Below, in pieces: positions 8,173 through 16,417 of a stretch of DNA of 64,000 nucleotides (position 1 is its first letter; every line of letters starts with the position of its first letter). Below the pieces are notes generated by a model. That model was not told the DNA's origin. It saw nothing but the letters and a program-made list of their open reading frames with translations, and ran no database searches. The stretch covers positions 744,001 through 808,000 of the forward strand of contig NZ_CP099959.1 of assembly GCF_040409815.1 (NCBI RefSeq). Reading direction: 5' to 3'. The stretch comes from Polynucleobacter sp. UK-FUSCHL-C3. GTDB taxonomy: Bacteria > Pseudomonadota > Gammaproteobacteria > Burkholderiales > Burkholderiaceae. A program made the translations under genes and the position numbers.

Positions 8173-10488
8173 ATGGATAATAACGATCAAATCTTAGACG
8201 AGTTTTTGCTCGAGGCGCAGGAAATTTTTGATCAACTTGATCTCGATTTTGTTGCCTTAGAGCAAAATCCGGATGACAAGAAGTTGGTTGGGAATATCTT
8301 TAGGGCCATGCATACCCTTAAAGGTAGCAGCGGGTTTTTTGCCTTTCATCGTCTTGAAAAAGTAGCCCATTCGGGTGAATCTTTGCTGAGTAAAATTCGT
8401 GATGGCGCATTAGCGCTTAACGAAGAAATTACCGATGCGCTTTTAGCAACCTCGGATCGTTTGCGTGAGATCGTCGCTAATATTAAAAAGCAGCGCAGTG
8501 AATCTGTGGGTGACGATTCTGAATTGATTGAATGGCTTAAGTTCTTAACGGATGGTGGTAAAGCCTTTCCAAGAACAGGAAAAGAGGATGCTGCTAGTTT
8601 CGTCGCCTCGCCATCACCAGAGCCAGCTGCCGTTATTGAAGCAACTCCTCAAGAAACAAAAGTGGTCCAAACTTCTAATAAAGAGGTTAGCCCTTTGCCC
8701 AGTACCGATGTACCTGAGCCTGTAGATTCTAAAGAGAGCCCCGAGCCTGAACGCTCAACAGAAATTGCGGCTCCAATAAAAGTGAGTGTTGAGCTTTTAG
8801 ATAAGCTCATGAACCTAGTAAGTGAGATGGTTTTAGCTCGTAATCGATTATTGTCTTTTGCAAGAACAAGTGGGGATTTAGCGTTTAATAACACCGTTCG
8901 GAGAATTGATTCAGTGACGCTGGAGTTGCAAGAGCGCATGATGAAAACACGCATGCAGCCGATTAGTCAGGTTTGGACTAAGTTTCCAAGATTGGTCAGG
9001 GATATCGCGCAAGAAACTGGTAAGAGGGTAGAGCTAATTCAGATTGGCGCTGAAACCGAGCTAGACCGCACTTTATTAGAAGGTATTCGTGATCCCTTAG
9101 TACACATCATCCGCAATAGCGTGGATCACGGTATTGAGTCTCCTAGTGAGCGTGCGGCAAAAGGAAAGCCAGAGCAAGGTACTGTAAAGCTACGTTCCTT
9201 TCATGAAAATGGCCACGTTGTCATTGAGATTGCCGACGACGGTGCCGGGATCAATGTGCCATTGGTTGCTAAAAAGGCGGTGGAAAAAGGACTTGTGACA
9301 CCTGAACGCGTGAGTAAGCTCACTGAACGTGAAATTATTGATTTTATTTATTTACCGGGCTTCTCAACTAAAGACCAAATTACTAATTTGTCTGGCAGGG
9401 GTGTTGGTATGGATGTGGTACGAACCAATATCCAGGGAATTGGCGGTAACGTAGATATTGCCACTTCAGGCCAAGGAACCCGCTTACGTTTAAGTATTCC
9501 GCTGACCTTGGCGATCATGCCCGCTGTCTTTGTGCGCTGTAAAGAGTACAGCTATGCCATACCGCAAGTTAATGTCTTTGAAATGTTGCGCTATGAACCC
9601 AAAGAGGGCGTTCCTGGCGTGGAAGATTTTTATGGAGTGCCCGTATTTCGTTTGCGCGATAAGCTCATCCCACTTGTTTTCTTAAATCATCAACTCAAGT
9701 TAGATGAACAACCTACACCAGTTGATCAGCCTTTAAACATCGTGATTGTTCAGGCCGCTGGCATTCGCTTTGGTATCGTTGTTGATGAAGTGCTGTATAT
9801 GCAAGAGGTTGTGGTTAAGTCCGTAGGACCTTTACTTAAAGGTACCCCTGTGTATAGCGGCAGTACGATTTTGGGTGATGGACGCGTTGCGCTGATTTTT
9901 GATATTGCTGCTATTGCCGTGCGCTCTGGAATTATTGCTAAGTTAGCAGACAATCAATTCGAGCAGGACATATCCACTGCGATTGGTGCCAATACGGATG
10001 AGCAACAAATGCTCTCATTCGATTTGCTTGGCTTAGAGAGAATGGTCATGCCACTAGATGCCGTTGATCGCTTAGAGATGATTGCTGCCTCAAAAATTGA
10101 TCGACGTGGAAATGAGGCAGTGGTGCTTTATGGTAAAAAAATTATGAAGCTGATTCCATTAACAAACTATGTTGAGGGTGCAACTCATAAGAGCTTATAT
10201 GGCGATGAAACTGTGCCAGTAATTGTGCATTATCACAAGGGCCAACCTATTGGCTTTATCGTCAAGAAGGTTCACAACATTGTTAATGTTCCGACTCAAT
10301 CGGTGATGATTACCCAACCACAGCGCGGAATTATGGGTAGTGTAATCGTGAATGATGCCGTTATGAGCATTTTGAATGTACAAGAAATTTTAAGTTTAAG
10401 TGGGATGGGCCCCTTTAATGACCCTAACTTTGTGCATGATGAAGAGTCAGTAAACGTTGCACTTGCGATGAACGGGGAAGTTAAATGA
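8173..10488 (+). CDS. cheA: Chemotaxis histidine kinase CheA with two CheW-like domains
   Basis: A 771-residue kinase. Order: Hpt domain (about 1-105, phosphoacceptor His47 in AMHTLKGSSGFF); a 90-residue Pro/Glu/Ser-rich linker in place of a recognisable P2 CheY-binding domain; P3 dimerisation helices (about 202-270); P4 ATPase (N-box HIIRNSVDHGIE near 310, GRGVGMDVV near 413); a CheW-like P5 domain (about 455-590); and a second, more divergent CheW-like domain (about 605-740). It receives signals from the upstream MCP and should phosphorylate CheB and the response-regulator cyclase of the same operon. Missing P2 and a doubled P5 are unlike E. coli CheA. It overlaps cheW by 4 bases. Confidence 0.95.
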   Translation: MDNNDQILDEFLLEAQEIFDQLDLDFVALEQNPDDKKLVGNIFRAMHTLKGSSGFFAFHRLEKVAHSGESLLSKIRDGALALNEEITDALLATSDRLREIVANIKKQRSESVGDDSELIEWLKFLTDGGKAFPRTGKEDAASFVASPSPEPAAVIEATPQETKVVQTSNKEVSPLPSTDVPEPVDSKESPEPERSTEIAAPIKVSVELLDKLMNLVSEMVLARNRLLSFARTSGDLAFNNTVRRIDSVTLELQERMMKTRMQPISQVWTKFPRLVRDIAQETGKRVELIQIGAETELDRTLLEGIRDPLVHIIRNSVDHGIESPSERAAKGKPEQGTVKLRSFHENGHVVIEIADDGAGINVPLVAKKAVEKGLVTPERVSKLTEREIIDFIYLPGFSTKDQITNLSGRGVGMDVVRTNIQGIGGNVDIATSGQGTRLRLSIPLTLAIMPAVFVRCKEYSYAIPQVNVFEMLRYEPKEGVPGVEDFYGVPVFRLRDKLIPLVFLNHQLKLDEQPTPVDQPLNIVIVQAAGIRFGIVVDEVLYMQEVVVKSVGPLLKGTPVYSGSTILGDGRVALIFDIAAIAVRSGIIAKLADNQFEQDISTAIGANTDEQQMLSFDLLGLERMVMPLDAVDRLEMIAASKIDRRGNEAVVLYGKKIMKLIPLTNYVEGATHKSLYGDETVPVIVHYHKGQPIGFIVKKVHNIVNVPTQSVMITQPQRGIMGSVIVNDAVMSILNVQEILSLSGMGPFNDPNFVHDEESVNVALAMNGEVK

Positions 10489-10928
10489 GTCGTTCTGGCG
10501 CCTACGCAACTTTTTATGTCGGCAATCTTTTTTTTGGGATTCCGATTGCCATTGGTGTTGAAGTAACCAAGGGGCAAGAAGTTACCCCTGTCCCATTGGG
10601 GCCAAAAGAGGTTGCAGGATTTTTTAATTTACGTGGCCATATCGTTACAGCGATCGATATGCGTGTTCGATTGGGTCTAGAAGCAAATGTGGATGGACCT
10701 GATACGGTAAGTATTTTCTTTCAGGATCAAGATTCATTATTTGCGCTGATGGTTGATCGTGTTGGGGATTTCACAGAGGTTACCGAAGCAACCTTTGAAG
10801 AAACTCCAAGTAATTTAGACCCTAACGCAAGAGAGCTGATTGTTGGGGTGCATAAGTTGGCAGATAAATTACTGCTGATATTAGATACCCAGAAGATTGT
10901 TTCCGGCATATCCCTAGTACAACACTAA
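10485..10928 (+). CDS. cheW: Chemotaxis coupling protein CheW
   Basis: A 147-residue single CheW domain (SH3-like beta barrels) that links the receptor tip to the P5 domain of CheA in the signalling array. Recognisable stretches are the start YATFYVGNLFFGIPI, GFFNLRGHIVTAIDMR (the conserved NLRG turn) and ALMVDRVGDFTEV. Length is normal. The start codon overlaps the cheA stop (ATGA), so the two are translationally coupled, as expected for proteins needed in fixed ratio. The second CheW-like domain of CheA means this array may have a non-standard stoichiometry. Confidence 0.94.
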   Translation: MSRSGAYATFYVGNLFFGIPIAIGVEVTKGQEVTPVPLGPKEVAGFFNLRGHIVTAIDMRVRLGLEANVDGPDTVSIFFQDQDSLFALMVDRVGDFTEVTEATFEETPSNLDPNARELIVGVHKLADKLLLILDTQKIVSGISLVQH

Positions 10929-10944
10929 TTTTAGTTTAGACAGT

Positions 10945-12090
10945 TTGGATAAAGTTCGCGTACTCATTGTTGATGATTCTGCCGTTATGCGCAAAATCAT
11001 AGCAAGCGCTTTACAAAAAGATCCCTTAATTGAGGTTGTTGGTTTTGCTGCCAATGGTTTACAAGCAATTGAGGCTGTAAAAACTTATTCTCCGGATGTG
11101 ATGACCTTGGATATTGAAATGCCGGAAATGGATGGGTTAACGGCGCTTCGTGAAATCCGCAAGACCAATAAGTATTTACCGATCATTATGTTTAGTTCCC
11201 TTACCCATCAAGGGGCTCAGGCTGCAATCATGGCATTAACCGCAGGCGCTAGTGATTATGTTGGCAAGCCTGCTACTTCGGCTGGCAGCATTGATGGCGC
11301 CTTTAAGGTGCTGGAAACCGAGTTAATTCCCAAAATTATTGGCCTTGCTAAACGTGTTAAATCACGCCAAGTAAGAGAGGCTAATGGGCCTGACGGTAAA
11401 TCGCTCAGTCCAACCCCATCTCCCCGAACAAGTCCCAAAGAAGAGCCTACAAACCCCAAAAAGATAGAGAAAAGTTCGCTGAAATCCATTATTCCAGTAA
11501 AGCCAGTGCAAGCTATTTGTATTGGTGTTTCAACTGGCGGCCCCATGGCTTTAATGCAAATCTTTAGTCAAATTGCTACGCCAGTTAGCGTGCCAATTTT
11601 TATTGTTCAGCATATGCCACCTTCATTTACGGCATTACTTGCTGCACGCTTAAGTGCTGCTGGGGTCATGAGCATAAAAGAAGCTGAAGAAGGTGAGATC
11701 GCTGCAGTGGGAACTGGCTACATCGCACCAGGTGGATTTCATATGACCCTAAAAAAGTCTGGTACCAAAACTAGTATTCATTTAAATACTGAGCCACCAG
11801 AAAACTCATGCCGTCCAGCAGTGGATGTTTTATTTAGATCTGCGGCTGAGGTATATGGCGGCGGGGTATTGGCAGTGATGCTGACTGGTATGGGATATGA
11901 CGGCCTAAAGGGTTGCGAGATAATCTCGGCCAAGGATGGACAGATCATTGCACAGGATGAGGCTACCAGTGTTGTGTGGGGAATGCCAGGAGCAGTAGTT
12001 CAGGCAGGATTGGCGAATGCGGTATTGCCAATAGAGAAGATCTCAGAAGAAATTGTATTTCGCTCTAGACAAGCCACTGCTTCCCGATAA
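10945..12090 (+). CDS. cheB: Protein-glutamate methylesterase/deamidase CheB
   Basis: A 381-residue protein with an N-terminal receiver domain (Asp10/Asp11, phosphoacceptor Asp56 in LDIEMPEMDG, Lys108 in GKP), a 50-residue Ser/Pro linker, and the C-terminal methylesterase domain. The Ser-His-Asp catalytic triad is at about Ser196 (GVSTGGP), His223 (QHMPPSFT) and Asp319 (GYDG). It removes methyl groups from receptor glutamates for adaptation once activated by CheA. The start is a TTG at 10945, the only codon that begins the receiver domain correctly. It abuts cheR without any gap. All catalytic residues are intact, so adaptation by methylation appears functional. Confidence 0.94.
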   Translation: MDKVRVLIVDDSAVMRKIIASALQKDPLIEVVGFAANGLQAIEAVKTYSPDVMTLDIEMPEMDGLTALREIRKTNKYLPIIMFSSLTHQGAQAAIMALTAGASDYVGKPATSAGSIDGAFKVLETELIPKIIGLAKRVKSRQVREANGPDGKSLSPTPSPRTSPKEEPTNPKKIEKSSLKSIIPVKPVQAICIGVSTGGPMALMQIFSQIATPVSVPIFIVQHMPPSFTALLAARLSAAGVMSIKEAEEGEIAAVGTGYIAPGGFHMTLKKSGTKTSIHLNTEPPENSCRPAVDVLFRSAAEVYGGGVLAVMLTGMGYDGLKGCEIISAKDGQIIAQDEATSVVWGMPGAVVQAGLANAVLPIEKISEEIVFRSRQATASR

Positions 12091-12903
12091 ATGTCTAAAG
12101 AATATCTTCCGCAGTTTTATGCAATGTTGGAAGAACATATTGGCATTTCCTTAGATGACACAAAGCAGTACTTAATTGAATCTCGTCTTTTGCCATTGAG
12201 TCAAAAAGATGGGCATCCAAATGTTTATTCATTTATTAAAGAGCTTGTAAAAGAGCCGGTTGGATCTTTGCATTGGCAGGCATTTGAAGCATTGACCACG
12301 AATGAAACCTCTTTTTTTCGAGATAGGCACGTATTTGATGGTCTTCAAAAACATATCTTGCCTATGCTTATTGCTAGTCGTAAAAAAGAAAAGACTTTGT
12401 ATATCTGGAGTTCGGCAGTTTCTGCGGGACAAGAGGCCTACAGTATTGCGATGCTGATTCGTGAGAATTTTTCTGAATTACACGATTGGAGTATCCTGAT
12501 TCAAGCGACTGATATATCTGAGTCGATTCTTGATAAAGCAAGAGCCGGAATATATAGTTCGTCAGAAGTAAAGCGTGGGTTAGATCAGCAATATTTGGAT
12601 AAATACTTTCATAAGAAGGGTGAGGTGTATCAAATTCATCCTTCTATTCGGACCATGGTGAATTTTTTACCCCATAATCTTGTCGGTTCCTGGCCGTTCT
12701 ATCCAAAGTTTGACTTGATTATGTTGCGTAACGTTTTGATCTATTTCAACCAAGATGCCAAAAATAAAGTATTGGAGAAGATGCATAAGCAGCTACACGG
12801 CCAGAACGGAGTATTAATTCTTGGCGCTTCGGAGTCAATTTATATGAATAGCCTATATAAAACGGTTCCATTAGAAAAAATTTCTTATTACCAAGTTAAT
12901 TAA
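12091..12903 (+). CDS. cheR: Chemotaxis protein methyltransferase CheR
   Basis: A 270-residue SAM-dependent methyltransferase that adds methyl groups to receptor glutamates. It has the small N-terminal helical domain (about 1-75), the motif TTNETSFFRD near residue 70, a SAM-binding strand reading WSSAVSAGQEAYSIAML and the late motif FDLIMLRNVLIYFN. The SAM loop is AVSAGQE rather than the usual ACSTGEE, a modest divergence that keeps the second Glu. It begins directly after the cheB stop. There is no C-terminal TPR extension. Together with cheB it forms an adaptation pair for the MCP encoded first in the operon. Confidence 0.94.
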   Translation: MSKEYLPQFYAMLEEHIGISLDDTKQYLIESRLLPLSQKDGHPNVYSFIKELVKEPVGSLHWQAFEALTTNETSFFRDRHVFDGLQKHILPMLIASRKKEKTLYIWSSAVSAGQEAYSIAMLIRENFSELHDWSILIQATDISESILDKARAGIYSSSEVKRGLDQQYLDKYFHKKGEVYQIHPSIRTMVNFLPHNLVGSWPFYPKFDLIMLRNVLIYFNQDAKNKVLEKMHKQLHGQNGVLILGASESIYMNSLYKTVPLEKISYYQVN

Positions 12904-12919
12904 CGATTAAGGGCATGCT

Positions 12920-14062
12920 ATGGAGCAAACTAATATTTCAACAGAGCAAAGTTTGGCAAGCAATCAAAATATAGATCCTTTATTTGCAGCATTTTGCATT
13001 CTTGTTGTTGATGATAGTCGCACTCTTAGGCGAATTTTGATTCGTGAATTAAATTCGCTTGGGTTTCAAAATATTTTAGAAGCCGCAGATGGCGTAGAGG
13101 CAATTGCAACTGTTAGAGAGAAATCTATTGACTTAATGTTGCTCGATATGGAAATGCCAGAATTAGATGGCTTAGGTGTATTAAGCGAACTTAAGTCCGA
13201 TGAGGTTTACAAATCCCTACCAATAATCGTTATATCTGGTGCCGAGCAGTTTGATAAAACTATAAAATGTATCGAAATTGGCGCTGAAGATTACCTACCA
13301 AAACCATTTGATCCAATTCTACTTAGGGCACGAATCTTTTCCTCGCTAGAGAAAAAGCGACTTCGAGACCTTGATCAAAAGCATCTTGAAATGCTTAATA
13401 AAGAAAAAGAGTTATTGGAATTTGAGCAGATGAAAACTGAAAAACTGATGCTCAATATCTTACCCAAGCCAATTGCTGAGCGATTAAAGAAGGGCGAAAA
13501 AAATATATCAGGCAGCTATCCTGAAGTAACTATTTTATTTAGTGATTTAGTAGGTTTTACAAAGATGTCTTCACAAAAATCAGCCGCCGATTTAGTGAAG
13601 CTTTTGAATGATTTATTTTCTAGATTTGACAAGCGTGGCGAAAACTTAGGCCTGGAAAAGATTAAAACGATTGGTGATGCATATATGGCAGTTGGCGGCT
13701 TACCAATTCCTCGCTCTGATCATGCTGAGATTGTGGCAGATATGGCATTAGGTATGTTTGAGGATTTGGCAGCCTTTAATGCAGAAAATAATGCAGAGTT
13801 AAACATGCGAATTGGTTTAAATTCAGGGCCTGTAGTGGCAGGAGTCATTGGTTTTACTAAGTTTTCATACGATTTATGGGGAAATACCGTCAATACGGCG
13901 AGTCGCATGGAATCAACATCTTTGCCTGGCAGGATCCAAATTTCACCAGCTACTCAAGAGGCTCTTAATGACAAATTTATTTTAGAGGAGCGTGAATTGA
14001 TGGAGTGCAAGGGTTTGGGTCAAATCATGACCCATTTTTTGAATGGTAGAAAAAGTACATAG
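12920..14062 (+). CDS. Response regulator fused to a class III adenylate cyclase
   Basis: A 380-residue soluble protein. The receiver domain (about 25-145) is complete: Asp31/Asp32, phosphoacceptor Asp76 (LLDMEMPELDG), Ser106 and Lys128 (PKPF). A coiled-coil helix (about 143-180) joins it to a class III nucleotide cyclase domain (about 200-375). The metal-binding aspartates are Asp209 (FSDLVGFT) and Asp253 (IGDAYM). The base-selecting residues are Lys249 (IKTIGD) and Asp318 (YDLWG), the adenylate cyclase pair rather than the Glu/Cys of guanylate cyclases. Transition-state residues Asn325 and Arg329 are present. It should make cAMP under control of CheA. It closes the Che operon where a cheY would be expected. 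Confidence 0.92.
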   Translation: MEQTNISTEQSLASNQNIDPLFAAFCILVVDDSRTLRRILIRELNSLGFQNILEAADGVEAIATVREKSIDLMLLDMEMPELDGLGVLSELKSDEVYKSLPIIVISGAEQFDKTIKCIEIGAEDYLPKPFDPILLRARIFSSLEKKRLRDLDQKHLEMLNKEKELLEFEQMKTEKLMLNILPKPIAERLKKGEKNISGSYPEVTILFSDLVGFTKMSSQKSAADLVKLLNDLFSRFDKRGENLGLEKIKTIGDAYMAVGGLPIPRSDHAEIVADMALGMFEDLAAFNAENNAELNMRIGLNSGPVVAGVIGFTKFSYDLWGNTVNTASRMESTSLPGRIQISPATQEALNDKFILEERELMECKGLGQIMTHFLNGRKST

Positions 14063-14566
14063 TTTTTATAATGAGCACAAAGATTGAATTTAATCAAACT
14101 TCAACATTGCGTTTGATGTCGGTTTTATGTCTGTGTATTTCTGATTTATGTCTGATTAAAGATCGGTGGCGATATTTTTTTGCTTTTTTTCCTTATGATG
14201 GTTTCTATTGAGTTGTTTCGTACAAAACTCTATAAGGCTCTATTGCATCATCATGAAACAACCGTTCGTATTGAAAAATTAGAAGCCTTAAAAGAGCACA
14301 CCGCTAATCTGGCGTCGATTAAAAAGAGTCCTAAATAGCTGATTTAGCCTGATGCCCGAGAAGGTATTGAAATGAGTGTTATTAATTCCGCAAGGATAGC
14401 AATGCTTAAAAAGAGCTCTCCAAAAAACGAAATGCAATATTTTGTATACAAATCAAGAACTTCCTGATTTTTTAGCACCGTAATTTGCATGCCAATTTCT
14501 GGGTTTTTCATGTCTGTTATTTGCCAAAAACAAACTCCAGACCAGATAAGAAGGGCACAGGAAAGA
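14063..14566. other. Gene-poor gap between the Che operon and ffs/dnaX
   Basis: About 500 bases with no confidently recognised gene. It contains a weak open frame at 14071-14211 (46 codons, Cys-rich, no ribosome-binding site), a better small frame at 14195-14338 (listed separately) and, on the minus strand, a hydrophobic 55-codon frame at about 14344-14511 running out of the ffs transcript. T-runs near 14177-14191 could help terminate the Che operon, but no strong stem precedes them. The base composition shifts here from the AT-richer signalling region to the GC-richer housekeeping block. Confidence 0.6.
14195..14338 (+). CDS. Possible small protein of unknown function
   Basis: A 47-codon open frame giving a basic, helical peptide (MMVSIELFRTKLYKALLHHH, then an Ile/Leu/Lys/Glu-patterned helix ending KKSPK). 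The heptad-like spacing could form a short coiled coil. There is no signal peptide or domain I recognise. Two adjacent ATG codons are possible starts and no clear ribosome-binding site precedes them. It is downstream of the response-regulator cyclase on the same strand, 132 bases away, so it could be a tail gene of that operon or a chance frame. Confidence 0.3.
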   Translation: MMVSIELFRTKLYKALLHHHETTVRIEKLEALKEHTANLASIKKSPK

Positions 14567-14663
14567 GGACGAGCCAAACCCTCGGCACTGATAGTTATTG
14601 GGTATGGCTGCTTCGTTCCCGACCTGACCAGGTTGCCAAGCCACCATGCGAGGAGGCCCGTCC
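14567..14663 (-). ncRNA. ffs: 4.5S signal recognition particle RNA (SRP RNA, small bacterial type)
   Basis: On the minus strand, the apical core reads GGTCAGGTCGGGAACGAAGC, continuing AGCC: the near-invariant SRP symmetric/asymmetric loops and the GGAA-like tetraloop region that bind Ffh. The ends pair over at least nine base pairs (GGACGGGCC at 14663 with GGCTCGTCC at 14567), closing a single hairpin of 97 nt, the usual length. The RNA works with Ffh and FtsY in co-translational membrane targeting. Position upstream of and divergent from dnaX fits other betaproteobacteria. The 5' end proposed here is exactly where the TACAAT -10 element would start transcription. Confidence 0.92.
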
Positions 14664-14669
14664 ATCTTT

Positions 14670-14675
14670 ATTGTA
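14670..14675 (-). promoter_or_regulatory. -10 element of the ffs promoter
   Basis: On the minus strand this hexamer is TACAAT, five of six matches to TATAAT. Counting seven bases from its end puts +1 at 14663, the first G of the closing helix of the SRP RNA. The -35 region would overlap the dnaX start codon and is weak (CATATT at 17-base spacing). Confidence 0.6.
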
Positions 14676-14683
14676 GCTCTTGC

Positions 14684-14689
14684 TAGAAT
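14684..14689 (+). promoter_or_regulatory. Extended -10 element for a probably leaderless dnaX transcript
   Basis: The plus strand has TGCTAGAAT at 14681-14689: a TGn extension plus TAGAAT. Six bases separate it from 14696, so predicted +1 is the A of the dnaX ATG. No Shine-Dalgarno sequence lies before that ATG, which agrees with a leaderless mRNA. The -35 region (around TCCATC) is poor, as often seen with extended -10 promoters. Confidence 0.5.
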
Positions 14690-14695
14690 TGCAAT

Positions 14696-16360
14696 ATGAC
14701 TGCACTTGCACTAGCTCGTAAATGGCGCCCTAAAACCTTCACTGAACTGCTTGGGCAAGATCATGTGGTTAAAGCGCTGACCCATGCCCTCGATCAGGGG
14801 CGCTTGCACCATGCATGGTTATTTACTGGCACCCGTGGGGTTGGTAAGACCACGATCGCCCGCATCATGGCCAAAGCGCTTAACTGCACCGGGGCGGATG
14901 GCAAAGGACAGATGACCTCCAAGCCCTGTGGCAAATGCCAAGCTTGCACTGAGATCGATGCAGGGCGCTTTGTTGACTATATAGAGATGGATGCCGCTAG
15001 TAATCGCGGTGTGGATGAGATGGTGGCCTTATTGGAGAAGGCAGCGTATGCACCGAGTAGCGCACGCTACAAGGTCTATATGATCGACGAGGTGCATATG
15101 CTGACCTCGCATGCATTTAACTCCATGCTCAAAACCTTGGAAGAACCACCAGAGCACGTGAAGTTCATTTTGGCGACCACTGATCCACAAAAGATACCAG
15201 TAACCGTTTTATCCCGCTGTCTGCAGTTCAATCTCAAACAGATGCCCGTGCCAGTGATCGTAGAGCATCTGCAGGCTGTTCTTCAATCCGAGTCGGTCAG
15301 TACTGAAGTAAATGCCTTACGGGTTATCGCAAAGGCGGCGCAAGGATCGATGCGCGATGCACTATCACTTACCGATCAAGCCATTGCGTATGCGGCAGGC
15401 CCTGTCACCGAAGCAGCGGTACGCACGATGCTAGGCACGATTGATGATACGTACCTCATCAAGATATTGGATGCCTTACAAGCCAAAGATGGTAAGACCC
15501 TCAACGATATTGCAGAAGAGATGGGCTTAGGTAGCATGTCCTTCTCCCTTGCATTACAAGATCTGGCTAGTTTGTTACACAAAATAGCTACCGCACAGTT
15601 AGTGCCTAACTCCGTACTCGATGATTGGCCAGAAGCCAATGAGATTCGCCGCCTAGCTAAGGTATTTACCCCCGAAGAAACACAACTCTTTTATCAAATT
15701 GCAATTATGAGCCGCGCTGATTTATCGCTCGCCCCAGATGAGCAAGCCGGGTTTGCGATGGCACTCTTACGTATGTTGGCCTTTAAACCAGGCGGCAGTG
15801 GAGCGACTGGCATTGGTCCTACTAGCCCTTCATCCAAGGCTGCGGCCCCCAGCAATAAAGCCCCAGCAAGCACCGCCGCAGCTCCTGTTGCAGCGCCTGC
15901 CGTAGCTCCTGCCCCAGCGCCGGTTGTAACTCCTGCTAAAGCTGCTGCTACACCCAGTAAGGCCACAGCAAGTAGTCAGGAAGCACCCGATTGGCATGCG
16001 CTGATGAGAACCTTGCCACTGCGAGGATTGGCGCAACAACTGGCATTCCAAACCGAGTTACAGGAATGGCGCGATACCCCCGATGCCGTCTTGGTGACCA
16101 TTACCACTGCCATGTCGCAATTAGCGACCACCGATGGTATTGCGCGTCTGGGTGAGGCATTAAAAGCACATTATGGCAAAGCAGTGAGGGTGCAATTAGG
16201 GGATGGCAAAGCGAGTCACACAGTAGCCAAGGTCGATGCACAGATCTATGAACAGAAAAAACTCAATGCTGAAGAGCAAATGGCGAAAGATCCATTCTTA
16301 CAAGAGTTGGAGCGTGAGTTTGGGGCTAAGGTGGTCACTGGATCCGTGCGCCCCATATGA
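14696..16360 (+). CDS. dnaX: DNA polymerase III subunit gamma/tau
   Basis: A 554-residue clamp-loader ATPase. The N-terminal AAA+ module has Walker A GTRGVGKTT (about 44-52), a four-Cys zinc site (NC near 64, then CGKCQAC), Walker B IDEVHM and sensor/SRC motif LSRCLQF. Domain III follows to about 365, then an Ala/Pro-rich flexible linker (about 375-435), then a tau-specific C-terminal domain. It organises the replisome by joining polymerase cores and loading the beta clamp. I see no A-rich slippery heptamer that would produce a shorter gamma form. It is followed at 57 bases by ybaB and then recR, the standard order. Confidence 0.97.
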   Translation: MTALALARKWRPKTFTELLGQDHVVKALTHALDQGRLHHAWLFTGTRGVGKTTIARIMAKALNCTGADGKGQMTSKPCGKCQACTEIDAGRFVDYIEMDAASNRGVDEMVALLEKAAYAPSSARYKVYMIDEVHMLTSHAFNSMLKTLEEPPEHVKFILATTDPQKIPVTVLSRCLQFNLKQMPVPVIVEHLQAVLQSESVSTEVNALRVIAKAAQGSMRDALSLTDQAIAYAAGPVTEAAVRTMLGTIDDTYLIKILDALQAKDGKTLNDIAEEMGLGSMSFSLALQDLASLLHKIATAQLVPNSVLDDWPEANEIRRLAKVFTPEETQLFYQIAIMSRADLSLAPDEQAGFAMALLRMLAFKPGGSGATGIGPTSPSSKAAAPSNKAPASTAAAPVAAPAVAPAPAPVVTPAKAAATPSKATASSQEAPDWHALMRTLPLRGLAQQLAFQTELQEWRDTPDAVLVTITTAMSQLATTDGIARLGEALKAHYGKAVRVQLGDGKASHTVAKVDAQIYEQKKLNAEEQMAKDPFLQELEREFGAKVVTGSVRPI

Positions 16361-16417
16361 TGGTTAATTGATTACCCTTTTTATACATTACAGAACACCA
16401 TTGGAGATATAGACACC

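Noticed and set aside
12091..12903. CheR as a non-functional methyltransferase because of its AVSAGQE loop
   Set aside because: The second Glu, the aromatic motif and the FDLIMLRNV region are intact, so the loop change looks tolerable.
15694..15966. Ala/Gly-rich antisense frame inside dnaX
   Set aside because: It is the reverse reading of the Ala/Pro linker of tau and has no independent support.
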